This document shows positions 15,454-24,680 of a stretch of 64,000 bases of DNA, piece after piece. Position numbers and translations under genes: made by a program. Below the pieces are notes generated by a model, which was given only the letters and a program-made list of their open reading frames with translations, did no database searches and was not told the origin of the DNA. Source of the DNA: Actinacidiphila bryophytorum (GTDB taxonomy: Bacteria > Actinomycetota > Actinomycetes > Streptomycetales > Streptomycetaceae); the NCBI RefSeq assembly GCF_016916835.1, contig NZ_JAFFIX010000004.1, positions 248,001 to 312,000 on the forward strand, given 5' to 3'. Position 1 is the stretch's first letter; each line of letters starts with the position of its first letter.

Positions 15454-17001
15454 TCAGCTTCCGGTGCGGGCGCAGGACGCCTTGTTGAGAAGGAAGCGGC
15501 CCGGTGCGGACCGGTCGTCCGTGTGGGAGGCCAGATAGCCCAGGGTGATGGATCCGCCCGGCGGGATCGCCGAGTTGTATCCGGAGTCGGACGCAGTGTA
15601 GAGGTCGCCGATGTTGGTCAGAGTGGTGTCCCAGTCCGAGATGACAGCCTGCCCATAGGGCAGCGGGAACTCCAGCGCCCAGCCGTTGATCGGGGTTGTG
15701 CCCCTGTTCGTGACGGTGAGATACACGGCCATGCCGGTGCCCCAGACGTTCGTCGTGACGGCGACCTGGCAGGTCGGCGTCGTGTGCGCGAACGAAACCC
15801 GGTGCAGGCCGCCGGGGAGGTCGTTGACCACGTAGAGCTCGCCGTCAGGGGTGGACCCGAAAGCCGTCACCTGGGTGGGCATCTGGCCGATCGCGGCCTG
15901 GCGGAGGACGCCGTTGCTGTCGGGGCGCAGCGCCCAGATGGTGGACGTGCAGTAGTCGGTGGCGATGTACGTGCCGCCGGCCAGGTCGGCGAACTGCCGG
16001 CCGCGGTAGACCTGGCCGCCGATGACCGCGCAGCTGCCGTTGTAGTGCGAGTAGTAGAAGTCCTGGGCGCGGTAGCGGGCACCGGACGAGCACTGGGACG
16101 TGTCGAAGACCTGCGGCCCCTCGTAGCACGACCAGCCCAGGTTGGTTCCGGGCTGCTCGTCGCGCGCCAGGTGGTCGATCTCCTCCCACAGGCCCTGGCC
16201 GACGTCAGCCACCCACATCGACCCGTCCGCGGGGTCGAAGGAGAACCGCCAGGGGTTGCGGGCGCCCCACACCCAGATCTCGCCGCGGGCGCCGGCGACG
16301 CCGGCGAACGGGTTGTCCGCGGGGATGCAGTACGGGAGTGCACCGCAACTGCGGCTCACGTCGAGGCGGAGGATCTTGCCGAGCAGGGTGTCGGTCCGCT
16401 GCCCGCTGTCGAAGGGGTCACCGGCACCACCGCCGTCGCCGATGCCCCAGTACAGCTTGCCGTCGGGGCCGAAGGCGAGCTGGCCACCGTTGTGGTTGGT
16501 GTAGTCGGCGTGCGGCTGCTGCAGCAGGACCTCGAGGCGCGCTTCGGCGAGGCTGTAGCGGGCCAGGGTGACCGCGCCGTCGGGCAGCGCGGTGAAGGCG
16601 AGGTAGAGCTGCTGGCTCTGGACGAAGTCCGGGGGGAGGGCGATGCCGAGCAGTCCGCGCTCGTTGTCCGACGAGTCCACCTGGGACGTGATGTCCAGCA
16701 GCGGGGCGGAGGCGAGCCCGGTGGCCGGGTCGTAGACGCGAACCCTTCCGAACTTCTCGGTGATGAACAGCCGCCCTGTGCCGTCGTCGGGCGCGGCCAG
16801 GGCCGTCGGGCGTTGCAGGCCGGAGGCGACCTGGGTGGTGGTCGCGGTGATCTCCTCCAGCGGTACCGCCGAGGCGACGGCTTGCGACTCCGTGGAGAGC
16901 GGGGCCTCGGCAGACGAGGCGGGGAGGGACAGGGGGCCGGTCACGAGCACGGGGAGTGCGAGCAGCAGGCCGATCCATCGGCGACGTAAGTGTCTCAACA
17001 T
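15454..17001 (-). CDS. Secreted PQQ-type glucose/sorbosone dehydrogenase with C-terminal CBM2
   Basis: The product is 515 aa. Residues 1-31 form a signal peptide (RRRWIGLLLALPVLVTG... cut after ASSA). Residues ~55-420 form a GSDH-type beta-propeller: GLQRPTALAAPDDGTGRLFITEKFG, DNERGLLGIALPPDF, NHNGGQLAFGPDGKLYWGIGDGGGAGDP, GARNPWRFSFDP and VADVGQGLWEEID are the conserved blades. Residues ~430-515 are a family 2 carbohydrate-binding module bounded by two cysteines (CQVAVTTNVWGTGM ... KASC) with tryptophans for cellulose binding. It likely oxidises sugars released from cellulose outside the cell using bound PQQ. The ATG at 17001 gives the signal peptide directly. Confidence 0.88.
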   Translation of the reverse strand: MLRHLRRRWIGLLLALPVLVTGPLSLPASSAEAPLSTESQAVASAVPLEEITATTTQVASGLQRPTALAAPDDGTGRLFITEKFGRVRVYDPATGLASAPLLDITSQVDSSDNERGLLGIALPPDFVQSQQLYLAFTALPDGAVTLARYSLAEARLEVLLQQPHADYTNHNGGQLAFGPDGKLYWGIGDGGGAGDPFDSGQRTDTLLGKILRLDVSRSCGALPYCIPADNPFAGVAGARGEIWVWGARNPWRFSFDPADGSMWVADVGQGLWEEIDHLARDEQPGTNLGWSCYEGPQVFDTSQCSSGARYRAQDFYYSHYNGSCAVIGGQVYRGRQFADLAGGTYIATDYCTSTIWALRPDSNGVLRQAAIGQMPTQVTAFGSTPDGELYVVNDLPGGLHRVSFAHTTPTCQVAVTTNVWGTGMAVYLTVTNRGTTPINGWALEFPLPYGQAVISDWDTTLTNIGDLYTASDSGYNSAIPPGGSITLGYLASHTDDRSAPGRFLLNKASCARTGS

Positions 17002-17348
17002 TGCGGCTCCAGCGAGGGGGGGACCCGTTCGGGAAACGAACGAGCAGTGCGGGACCGTACTTTCGTCGGCACTACATGTGCTTCGCGGGACGCTACTGCC
17101 CTTCCCACCTAGGTGCCAGGCCGTCTCCCCGTGGATGTCCCCGTATCTGGGCCGCTCGCAGGCAGTGGGCACCGGGGCGGCCGTCGAAGGCAGTGACTTG
17201 CGTGCCCCGAAGGGCGCGGCCATGCGGCAGGCCCCGTTCGAGCGACTTCCCAGATCGCCGTCCCGCGCACCGCGCGGAATGGCACTGATTGACCGCCAGG
17301 AGTGCTGCGGAAGTGGTGCGGGTTCTTCAAATGGTCCAGACAACAAAG

Positions 17349-17373
17349 AGGCCCAAGTCATTGGCCTGGGCCT
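17349..17373 (-). terminator. tRNA-Gly terminator, diverged copy 1
   Basis: An imperfect hairpin AGGCCCAAG / CCTGGGCCT lies directly after the truncated tRNA (leftward direction). It is the same element found after the other two tRNA copies, with a few substitutions. It is one end of the repeated unit. Confidence 0.7.
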
Positions 17374-17382
17374 TCTCTATGG

Positions 17383-17423
17383 AGCGGATGACGGGAATCG
17401 AACCCGCGCTCTGAGCTTGGGAA
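17383..17423 (-). pseudogene. tRNA-Gly 3' fragment, copy 1 (putative attachment-site remnant)
   Basis: The 41 bases are identical to the 3' part of tRNA-Gly(CCC) at 33163: acceptor 3' strand, T arm, variable loop and anticodon stem 3' side up to the TTCCC of the anticodon loop. The 5' half of the tRNA is absent. A 3' half-tRNA duplicated away from the intact gene is the usual trace of a tyrosine-recombinase integration. The sequence beyond the break (17424-17550) resembles that beyond copy 2, not tRNA. Confidence 0.85.
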
Positions 17424-17834
17424 TCACGGGAGCCAGGCGGGCGTCCGTCCTGGTCAGCGGCAGGCGCAGTCCTGGAGTGCCGACTGGGGCTACGCCCTGG
17501 GCGACCGTGGCTGACCGCGCCGTGCCGCTGTGCGTGACGCGGATGTGGTTCGCGCCGCCCGGCCCGACGTGCGGTGCCTGCCAATCCGGTACGTGTCAGG
17601 AGCGGGGTTCGCCCTTCAAGCGTGCGCGGTCTGCGAGCTCGTCCATCGCGCGGGAGATTCCGTTGCCGAGGCGCTCGTGGACGTCGAGGCTGCGGCGGCG
17701 TTCGTCGAGCCAGCTACGACCGTGGGTACTGGCCGGCCGGAGAGACCCGTCGTGCGGAAGTGGTGGGGTAGGTGCCCAGCGCAGTCGTCCCGCGCATCGT
17801 TCCCGCGGACCTCATGCAGGCGGGACGCAAAGCC
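17424..17834. other. Gap after the truncated tRNA, shared in part with copy 2
   Basis: The first ~120 bases are recognisably similar to 23319-23440 (shared pieces GGCGTCCGT, CTGGTCAGCG and GTGGCTGACCGCGC), so the homologous unit extends beyond the tRNA fragment. The remainder holds only the short coding remnant at 17596. Confidence 0.6.
17596..17715 (-). pseudogene. Short C-terminal coding remnant of unknown gene
   Basis: About 38 codons with strong GC3 encode a charged helix (SWLDERRRSLDVHERLGN, then SRAMDELADRARLKGEP) that ends in TGA at 17596. The frame loses coding character upstream of about 17715. I cannot assign it. It may be the end of a further lost gene of this island. Confidence 0.4.
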
Positions 17835-18293
17835 TCACGAGACAGCGCCGCCGGGGCGCTTGCTGACGAAGGAAACGATGGGACCATCCTCGGTGTCCAT
17901 CGCTTGGACGGAAAAGCTCCTTCCTGGAAAATCCGCCGCGAGACGGAACCGCCACGTTGTTGCGATGTCCTCGGCCAGGGACAGCCCGTTGGCACGCGAG
18001 GTGGCGTCGTCGTCGACATCGACGTACAGATACAGCTTGAGCTGATTCAGGGTGGCTTCGATTGCCGTGACGTCGCCGTTCAGTGCGGATCGCCATGTCT
18101 CGAAATTCTCGGGATCGTAGGATCGATCCCACAGGACGCACCCCTCCACCTCGACGAATGCCGGCAGGAATACGCGCGACAACGCAATCCATTCCGCAAT
18201 GCCGGTGGACTGGGAAAGGAAGTCGATGTAGTCGGCGCGGTGACCTGTCGCTTCCGTCCATTCCCTGACCTGTGGGTCTCTCATCGGGTCCAT
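17835..18293 (-). CDS. Immunity protein for the adjacent Rhs toxin (inferred)
   Basis: The product is 152 aa, soluble and acidic, with no family I can name. It starts 10 bp after the stop of the 1568-aa Rhs toxin gene, the position immunity genes take in polymorphic-toxin loci. The composition (many D/E, W and short beta stretches such as KLYLYVDVDDDATS) fits immunity proteins that cap a basic toxin domain. In this model it protects the producing cell and its kin. The role is inferred from position, length and composition. Confidence 0.7.
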   Translation of the reverse strand: MDPMRDPQVREWTEATGHRADYIDFLSQSTGIAEWIALSRVFLPAFVEVEGCVLWDRSYDPENFETWRSALNGDVTAIEATLNQLKLYLYVDVDDDATSRANGLSLAEDIATTWRFRLAADFPGRSFSVQAMDTEDGPIVSFVSKRPGGAVS

Positions 18294-18303
18294 GCGGTAT
18301 TCC

Positions 18304-21300
18304 TTATTGCGGCAGTTCGTCAGGTCTTGCGGGCCGTGGCATCTTATCCCACGTCAGGAACGTCTGGCCTGTTCTCGGGTTGACGTTCTTGTGCGTCTCG
18401 AGCACATGTGGTGCCGGAACGCCGCCGTGTGGTGCGGAGTCCGGGTCCACATCCACTCGCTTCACCGGGAGTCCGTCTCTGTCGTACACCGCGTACGCGG
18501 TCACGCTGCCATCCTGTTTGCGCCGCACGAGGATCTCATCGGGGTTCGCGGTCTTCGGGAATCGCCCCTGGTGGGGCGTCGCGTTCGAGAGGTCTATCCC
18601 GCACTTGGGAGTGAGGCCGAGAGGGTCGGACCAGTTCAACGCGTTGAGCACGTAGGCATGGTGATTGTCCGCCGGGTCAAGGCCCAGTGGGTCTGCGCTG
18701 ATGTACCTGGCGATCTCAGGATCGTAGTAGCGCGAGTAGTTGTAATTGAGCCCCGTTTCCGAGTCCGCATACTGCCCCGGGAAACGGAGCGGGCAGTCGA
18801 CGAGGTTGGTCTCCGCCTCGACCGGAAGGGTTGTGCCCCAATGCGTGGAGCTTCGCTTCCAGGCCACTTCTCCTTCGGGTGTCACCAACTCGGTCGGCGT
18901 ACCGACCGAGTCCGTGACGACGGCGTGGAAACGCGTACTCCGGCTGGTGGACGAGCGGTGGGTGATGACGGCGCGCAATGGCTCCTCGTCACCCCCTCCG
19001 ACCGGTCCGCGGTTTCTTTGCGCGAGCGGAGTGTGGGTGCCGGGGGCGAAATCCCACGTGGTCACTTGGCCATCCGCCGCCCGCTGCTCGATCAGGCGGG
19101 TCTCGTCCCAGGTGAAGTCCGTACGGTTGGCCGCCGAACCGCCCTCGGCCAGGCGATGCTTGGATATCCGGCGGCCCAGCGGGTCGTAGGCGTACCGCCA
19201 GCGACAGCCGTCCGGCGTCACTGCTTCGGCGAGGCGGTCTTCGGCATTCCATGCGTACGTCCAGGTGCGTCGCTGCCCGCTGAGCAGTTTGCGGGTTTTG
19301 CGGACCAGGCGACCCTGCGCGTCGTGTATGTACGTCGTGCGCCCGGCGCGGTGTACGAGGGTGCCGCTGAAGGCGCGTTCGCCGGCCGACTCATGGGCGG
19401 GCGCCGTTGCGTGAGTGACGTTGCCGGCCGAGTCGTAGGCGTACGTCTCGCTCCAACCGTGTGCACGCACCTCGGTCACACGGCCCATAGGGTCGAGTCC
19501 GAAACGACGTATACGTGAGGAAAAGTCATGTATCTCGGTGAGGTAGCCGTCGGCGCGGTGGGTGAAAGTGCGGTGGATGAGTCGACCCTTTCCGTCGTCA
19601 CGCCCCCAGAGCGTCTGCTCGGTGAGGCGGTGAACGGGGTCCCAGGACTGGGTGAGCCCGACGCTCTCGCTGAGGCGCCGCTCACGCTCCCGGCCGACTG
19701 TGTCGTAAGCGAACGTCAAGGAGTCAGTGCCGGCAGCGATCGCCGAGGGCCGGCCCGTCGGATCGTAGGTCCACAGCGATGTCAGTCCGGACGGCGTGGT
19801 TCGACAGGTGACCCGCCCGAGTGCGTCACGCGTGTACGTGACCGTCCGGCCGTTGACCGTTTCCGCGAGCACGCGACCGCGATCGTCGCGCTCGATGGAC
19901 ACCTCCGCCTCGCAGTTCACGCTGCGGATCAGATGCCCGGAAGCGCTGTACTGGTAGGTGGTGCCGTCCAGGTCAGTGCGCTGCTCTGTGACACGGCCGA
20001 GAGCGTCGCGCGAAAACCGCAGCACTTCGCCCATGGCGTTGGTTCTGGACGCGAGGTTGCCCGACGCATCGTAGGAATAGGTCAGACAACGGCCGTTGAA
20101 GTCCACTTCCGTGACCAGGCGTCCCGCTTCGTCGTACTGGTAGGACCACTTGAGCCCCTGGGGATTCGTGACGCCGACCAGTTGGAGTTCTGTGTCGTAG
20201 GCGAAGGCGTATGTCACGCCGTCCGGATCCGTGCGCGTGGCGGGCAAGTCGAAGTAAGTGGTGGTGTGGCGGGTGACATTGCCTGCGGGGCCGGTATGGC
20301 TGGTCAGGTTGCCTTCCGCGTCCCAGGTCCACGATTCCCTGGAACCATCGGCATACTCGCGCCAGTCCAACGTGCCCTCGGAAGTCCAACCCGTGCGGGT
20401 GGTATGCCCGAGAGGATCGACGACCTCCACGACGCGTCCGAACGGATCCCGTCGTATGACAGATGTATGCCCAGCCTCGTCGGTGATCGCGACCACCAGC
20501 CCGGCAGGGTCGCTGACGAACGTCCGAGTGTGATCGATGGCGTCGGCGGTGGAGAGCAGATGTCCCGATGCGTTGTAGACGTGGCGGGTTTCCGCGCCCA
20601 GGGGATCCGTTGTGGTGAGGAGGTTGCCGCGCTCGTCGAACGAGTGCCGCCAGGTCACCCCGCCCGGTTCGACGACTGTGACGGGCCGGCGCAGGGAGTT
20701 GTAAGAAGCCTGCGCGATCGAGCCGTCCGCGAGGAGCAGTTGAGTGAGATTGCCCGCTTCGTCGTAGGTATAGCGGGTCGTGTTCCCCAGCGGATCCGTC
20801 CTGGCGATGAGATGGCGGTTGGCCTCGTCCCACTCCTGGGTGGTGGTGTGTCCGAGAGGGTCGGTCTCGGCAATGAGGCGGTGGGCGGTGTTGTGGGTGT
20901 AAGTGCTGGTGTGGCCGAGTGAGTTGGTGAAGGTGGTGGTGCGGGTGGCGTCGTCGTAGCTGAAGGTGCTGCTCAGGAAGCCGTCGGTGCCGTTGGTCGC
21001 GACGCAGCGGCCGTGCTGGTCGTATGTGTAGGCGTAGGTGGTGTCGTTGCGGTCGGTCCAGGAGGTGATGCGGGCGATGGTGTCGTAGGTGAAGCAGTAC
21101 GGCACGCCGGTGGAGTCCGTGAAGTTGCCGAGGTTGTCGGCCCCGTCGTAGGCGTATTCACGGATGAGGGTGCCGGGAGCCTCGGGCGCGGCGGGGTCCT
21201 GCAGGCGCAGGGCGGTGATGCGGCCGTCTCGGTTGCCGAGGGTGAGGTGGTATCCGCCGCTGTGGCGGACCTCGGTGGGGACGCCGGCTTCGTCGTATGT

Positions 21301-23010
21301 GATCGCGTAGGCGTTGCCGTTGCGGTCGGTGACTTCGGTGAGCGGCAGCAGCATCGGACCGCCGGACGTGGCCGTGGCTCCTGGGACGGTGGCGAAGTGG
21401 AGTGTCCGGCCGGTCTCCGTCTTGGTGATTCGGAGTGGTGTGCCGGGTGTGCCGTCCCATTCCAGTGGCCAGCGGGGGCCGTGGCTGGGCAGCGCGGGGA
21501 CGCCGGGTTCGGGGATGGGGTAGAGCAGGATCGAGCCGTCGTCGGCGACGAACGCCACGCCCTGGTTGTCGAGTTCGAGGCGTTGGTCAAGGGTGGAGGC
21601 CCAGCTGGGGCCGAAGAAGCGGCCGATCCGGTACGAGGACAGGTGGGTGCGCTCCAGGACCAGGGGGAGGGTGCCGGGGAGGGTGATGTCGGTCTGGGTG
21701 AGGATCATGTCGCCGGTGGCGACGTCGATCGGGTCCGAGAGGCATTTCTTCGCAGCCTGCTCGATGGCGGATTTGGCGGGGTCTTCGGCCGCGGCCCGGG
21801 CACCGTTCTTCGCGGCTTGCTCGCCGGCGTCTTTGGCTGCGTTCTTGGCGGCGTCTTCTGCGGCGGTTTTGCCGGCTGCGCTGCCGCCGTCGGTGGCGAT
21901 GGCGAGGAGGATGTTGCCGACGAGGCGTCCGGAGGCTTCTGAGCCGTCGGAGCCCCAGCCGGTGCCGAGGATGATGCCGGGGAGGCGTTCGGGGTGCTGG
22001 GTCATGTCGACCAGGCCTGCGGCGGTGGCGTTGAGGTGGGTGAGGTACTGGGCTGGGTGGGTCATGTTGTACGGGTCGTACGGGTTCAGGCCGCGGGCGA
22101 ACTTGACCAGGTCGGTGCCGGAGCGGACCAGGCCGCCGACGAAGTGCTCGCCCGCGATGGGGAGGGCTTTGCCGACGTCGCCGAAGTCGTTCTGCATGCG
22201 GTCGGTGAAGTCCGGTTTCGCGGGGGCGAGTTTGGTGGCTGCGCGGACCTTGGCCTCGGCGGTGGCGGCGGCGCTGTCGCGCTGTGTGCGGGCGGCGTTC
22301 AGGGTGTCCTTGGCGGCCTGCTTGTCTTTGGCACCGGGGTCGGTGAAGGCGGCGGGTTTGGTCGGTTTGGTGCCGGGGTCCTTGCCGTCGTCGACCTTGT
22401 CGTTGTAGGCCTTGACGTCGTCGTGGTACTGGTCGACGGCCGAGTTGTAGGCGTCGGCGGCGGCCTTGCGGGCGGCGGCGCCCTGCTTCCACAGCCGGAC
22501 GGCTTCCTTGGCCTGGTCCTTGGCCCAGTCCACGGTCTCGGCGTAGTTGTCCAGCGCGAGCCCGGCTTCCGCGCACGCGGTCGCCGCGTGTGCCCACTTG
22601 GCGGGCTGGGCCTTGAACATCTTCCGGAAGGCGTCGGCACCGAAGCCGTCCCAGTCCCCGGGGTCGAGGTGCGACAGGCCGGTGTGCCCGGCGTCGAAGG
22701 CCATGGCCAGCTTGGCCAGATGCAGGACCGCCTCGCGGATCTTGCCCGCGTCGCCGTGCAGGAGTTCGTCCGGCTCGTCGGACTGGCCGAGCTGCTGCTC
22801 GGCGACGTGCGCGCCGAGGTGGTCGGCGATGTGGTCGCCCTTGTCCTCGACCCAGTCCGCCGCATCGTCGAGGCCGACGTGGTCGAGCCCGTCACCGACG
22901 ATGTGGGCGCCGTCGTCGATGAGTTCGCCGGCCTTCTTCTTGGCCTTGCCGAGCAGCTTCTCGCCGCCGTCACCGATCTTGTTGACGGCTCCACGAAGGC
23001 TGAACCCCAT
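18304..23010 (-). CDS. Full-length Rhs/YD-repeat polymorphic toxin
   Basis: The product is 1568 aa. Residues 1-~200 form a helical WXG/LXG-like region with SHLDPGDWDGFGADAFRKMF, as in actinobacterial Rhs proteins annotated with a putative type VII secretion domain. A low-complexity Ala/Lys stretch follows, then DUF6531 from ~420 (CLSDPIDVATGDMILTQTDI). About 25 YD repeats follow (YDxxGN / YTYDQHGR types), and then the core end YDPEIARYISADPLGLDP ... WSDPLGL near 1460. The last ~98 residues are the toxin domain, with PHVLETHKNVNPRTGQTFLTWD, which I recall as like polymorphic toxin type 24. The shell would hold the toxin before release at cell contact. The ATG at 23010 is shared with the second copy. 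Confidence 0.9.
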   Translation of the reverse strand: MGFSLRGAVNKIGDGGEKLLGKAKKKAGELIDDGAHIVGDGLDHVGLDDAADWVEDKGDHIADHLGAHVAEQQLGQSDEPDELLHGDAGKIREAVLHLAKLAMAFDAGHTGLSHLDPGDWDGFGADAFRKMFKAQPAKWAHAATACAEAGLALDNYAETVDWAKDQAKEAVRLWKQGAAARKAAADAYNSAVDQYHDDVKAYNDKVDDGKDPGTKPTKPAAFTDPGAKDKQAAKDTLNAARTQRDSAAATAEAKVRAATKLAPAKPDFTDRMQNDFGDVGKALPIAGEHFVGGLVRSGTDLVKFARGLNPYDPYNMTHPAQYLTHLNATAAGLVDMTQHPERLPGIILGTGWGSDGSEASGRLVGNILLAIATDGGSAAGKTAAEDAAKNAAKDAGEQAAKNGARAAAEDPAKSAIEQAAKKCLSDPIDVATGDMILTQTDITLPGTLPLVLERTHLSSYRIGRFFGPSWASTLDQRLELDNQGVAFVADDGSILLYPIPEPGVPALPSHGPRWPLEWDGTPGTPLRITKTETGRTLHFATVPGATATSGGPMLLPLTEVTDRNGNAYAITYDEAGVPTEVRHSGGYHLTLGNRDGRITALRLQDPAAPEAPGTLIREYAYDGADNLGNFTDSTGVPYCFTYDTIARITSWTDRNDTTYAYTYDQHGRCVATNGTDGFLSSTFSYDDATRTTTFTNSLGHTSTYTHNTAHRLIAETDPLGHTTTQEWDEANRHLIARTDPLGNTTRYTYDEAGNLTQLLLADGSIAQASYNSLRRPVTVVEPGGVTWRHSFDERGNLLTTTDPLGAETRHVYNASGHLLSTADAIDHTRTFVSDPAGLVVAITDEAGHTSVIRRDPFGRVVEVVDPLGHTTRTGWTSEGTLDWREYADGSRESWTWDAEGNLTSHTGPAGNVTRHTTTYFDLPATRTDPDGVTYAFAYDTELQLVGVTNPQGLKWSYQYDEAGRLVTEVDFNGRCLTYSYDASGNLASRTNAMGEVLRFSRDALGRVTEQRTDLDGTTYQYSASGHLIRSVNCEAEVSIERDDRGRVLAETVNGRTVTYTRDALGRVTCRTTPSGLTSLWTYDPTGRPSAIAAGTDSLTFAYDTVGRERERRLSESVGLTQSWDPVHRLTEQTLWGRDDGKGRLIHRTFTHRADGYLTEIHDFSSRIRRFGLDPMGRVTEVRAHGWSETYAYDSAGNVTHATAPAHESAGERAFSGTLVHRAGRTTYIHDAQGRLVRKTRKLLSGQRRTWTYAWNAEDRLAEAVTPDGCRWRYAYDPLGRRISKHRLAEGGSAANRTDFTWDETRLIEQRAADGQVTTWDFAPGTHTPLAQRNRGPVGGGDEEPLRAVITHRSSTSRSTRFHAVVTDSVGTPTELVTPEGEVAWKRSSTHWGTTLPVEAETNLVDCPLRFPGQYADSETGLNYNYSRYYDPEIARYISADPLGLDPADNHHAYVLNALNWSDPLGLTPKCGIDLSNATPHQGRFPKTANPDEILVRRKQDGSVTAYAVYDRDGLPVKRVDVDPDSAPHGGVPAPHVLETHKNVNPRTGQTFLTWDKMPRPARPDELPQ

Positions 23011-23242
23011 ACCCGCCACCCCCCCAACGGCAGTACGACCGTCACACGAACCTAGCAACCAGCCGTGACACCGTCATCACCACCCGGTCCCCGGGGAGCT
23101 GAGGACCCTCGGATGCGTCGATGCGTAAACCCGCGTCGGGCTTGTGACCCCCCCCGGACACTACGAAAGCGGATGGCGCCGATTGACCGCCAGATGTGGT
23201 GCGGAAGCGGTACGGGTTCCCCAATGGGTCTGGACAACACAA

Positions 23243-23269
23243 AAGGCCCGGGTCATTGACCTGGGCCTT
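23243..23269 (-). terminator. tRNA-Gly terminator, copy 2
   Basis: The hairpin arms AAGGCCCGGGTCA and TGACCTGGGCCTT lie just past the truncated tRNA. Read leftward, as the tRNA is, it ends in a TTTTG tract. It is essentially identical to the terminator behind the intact tRNA at 33163. Confidence 0.8.
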
Positions 23270-23277
23270 CTTTATGG

Positions 23278-23318
23278 AGCGGATGACGGGAATCGAACCC
23301 GCGCTCTGAGCTTGGGAA
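23278..23318 (-). pseudogene. tRNA-Gly 3' fragment, copy 2 (putative attachment-site remnant)
   Basis: The same 41 bases of the tRNA 3' half as in copy 1 and in the intact gene. Identity stops at the anticodon loop. Downstream (leftward) the terminator, leader and rhs start match those after the intact tRNA for about 1.5 kb. Confidence 0.88.
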
Positions 23319-23608
23319 TCACAGATGCCTCGCCGGCGTCCGTGCTGGTCAGCGACACGAGGAAGCCCTGAAGCACGCGTATGACCAGCGCCGTTGGTGA
23401 GTGTGGCTGACCGCGCTGTACCGCCGCGCGTGGTGCAAAACGGTGCGGCTGCGGAGCTCTATCGGTCGTGCAGAACGGTGGGCCGGGTGAAGGGTGCGGC
23501 ACGACCTCAGCGACGTCACGCCTCGCCTTGCGTCCGGTGCTGATCGGGGTGAAGCAGGAGCGGGAGCTTCCGCGTCGCGGGGACGGGGGCCAACGGCGCG
23601 TGTGGTGG
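23319..23608. other. Non-coding gap beyond truncated tRNA copy 2
   Basis: The first ~120 bases resemble 17424-17550. Beyond that I see no gene, no RNA structure and no repeat. No integrase or excisionase frame is present where one would be expected beside an attachment site. Confidence 0.5.
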
Positions 23609-24139
23609 TCATTCGTGAGGGTTGGGCTCCGTGGCGATGACATGCTGAATTTGCCATCGGGCCTCCTCCCAGCGGGCAGCGCGATCGGCCTTACGGCGGT
23701 CCACTCCCTCTGCTGCGCGCTCCGCGCTCCGACTGCCCACGATGGATTGAGCGCTACGCGCAATGTACTGGCAGGTCAGCCTCGTTCGCCCGATCTTGTT
23801 CAACGCTCCAGCCTCGATGAGCATGTCCTGACAAGCGAATCGCACCGCTGAGTCATGGATACTGGTGAACTCCGAGTGTCCCGGCGCCTTCCAACCGGCC
23901 GCGAAGAAGGATTCGTAGGCCCGGACGAGCCGGTCGGTCGCCCGACCCGACGCGATTGCCTCGCGCGCCGCGGCGACGTACTCAACGGTGGCGGCTCGCA
24001 GATCCTCCGTCAAAGCCTCCGCTTCGAGGTCCGCCGCGTGTTCTGCGAAGTCCAGTGCGAGCGTTGCCGCGCGTGCGCCGTCCACGTCGTTGAGCATCTC
24101 GGTCAGCCGCACCGGCAGGACGATCATTGCTTGTTCCAT
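23609..24139 (-). CDS. Immunity-like protein (orphan), unknown family
   Basis: The product is 176 aa, helical and soluble (e.g. ALDFAEHAADLEAEALTEDLRAATVEYVAAAREAIASG). The ATG at 24139 lies inside the end of a truncated frame whose stop is 24124-24126, the coupling seen between toxin tails and immunity genes in this island. I do not recognise the family. An immunity role is inferred from the overlap and from the neighbouring cassettes of the same design. Confidence 0.55.
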   Translation of the reverse strand: MEQAMIVLPVRLTEMLNDVDGARAATLALDFAEHAADLEAEALTEDLRAATVEYVAAAREAIASGRATDRLVRAYESFFAAGWKAPGHSEFTSIHDSAVRFACQDMLIEAGALNKIGRTRLTCQYIARSAQSIVGSRSAERAAEGVDRRKADRAARWEEARWQIQHVIATEPNPHE

Positions 24140-24300
24140 TCTCCCGGCCCTCGACTCAGGAGCTCCAATAGTTCGGCCGTGTCGCCGGAACCAGTAATGA
24201 CTCTGTTTGGATTGAGAATCCTGACATGCGCTGCGGCGTCCATCGCGTTTTTGAGTTGCTTCCCCGCATCGCCGCCGCCCACGTCGGCCGTCAGAATCCG
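24124..24300 (-). pseudogene. Orphan toxin C-terminal remnant overlapping an immunity gene
   Basis: About 58 codons with coding bias encode VSVRILTADVGGGDAG, then KQLKNAMDAAAHVRILNPNR and a tail ending GPGEWNKQ. The stop overlaps the start of the 23609 gene by 16 bases. The frame has no start of its own: upstream it runs into the 3' end of the 24291 gene in another frame. The layout is that of the 3' end of a toxin left with its immunity gene after cassette exchange. The toxin family is unknown. Confidence 0.55.
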
Positions 24301-24680
24301 TACGGATACAGCTCGATCCGCGCCACGCTCAGCGACACCACCTGCCCGAGCCCGGGCACGAGGGAATCTTCCGTGAGTTCAAGCAGGATCACGTCATCAC
24401 CGACCCGTAGCGCCACCACTCCGTCGTCCGCCACGCTTTCCACCGCGCCGGAGACGATCGCCCCTCCCTCTTCGGAGTCCGCCAGGAAACCCGTCGGCGC
24501 AAGCGGTTGTTGGGCTTGATGGACGGAGGCCGGGTCGGGGATCTCGATCTCCACTCGGTACCGACCGCCGAGTCGGGGAGTCTCCGTGCCCCTCCATTCC
24601 GCGTGGGCCCGGCCCGTTGGCGATGTGAACTCGACGAGGCCACGACCCATGTCGCCGCTACCCGTGACTGTGATGTGCAC
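24291..24680 (-). CDS. Immunity-like protein (orphan), beta-rich
   Basis: The product is 129 aa from a GTG at 24680 (VHITVTGSGDMGRGLVEFTS). It is strongly acidic with alternating beta strands (GAIVSGAVESVADDGVVALRVGDDVILLELTEDS). The GTG shares one base with the stop of an upstream truncated frame (TAGTG), so translation would have been coupled to the lost toxin. The beta-barrel-like pattern is seen in several small immunity families, but I cannot name one. Confidence 0.6.
   Translation of the reverse strand: MHITVTGSGDMGRGLVEFTSPTGRAHAEWRGTETPRLGGRYRVEIEIPDPASVHQAQQPLAPTGFLADSEEGGAIVSGAVESVADDGVVALRVGDDVILLELTEDSLVPGLGQVVSLSVARIELYPYGF

Noticed and set aside
23319..23608. Integrase or excisionase gene beside the truncated tRNA
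   Set aside because: All six frames lack recombinase motifs or coding bias. The open frames ending at the tRNA are artefacts of the tRNA sequence.
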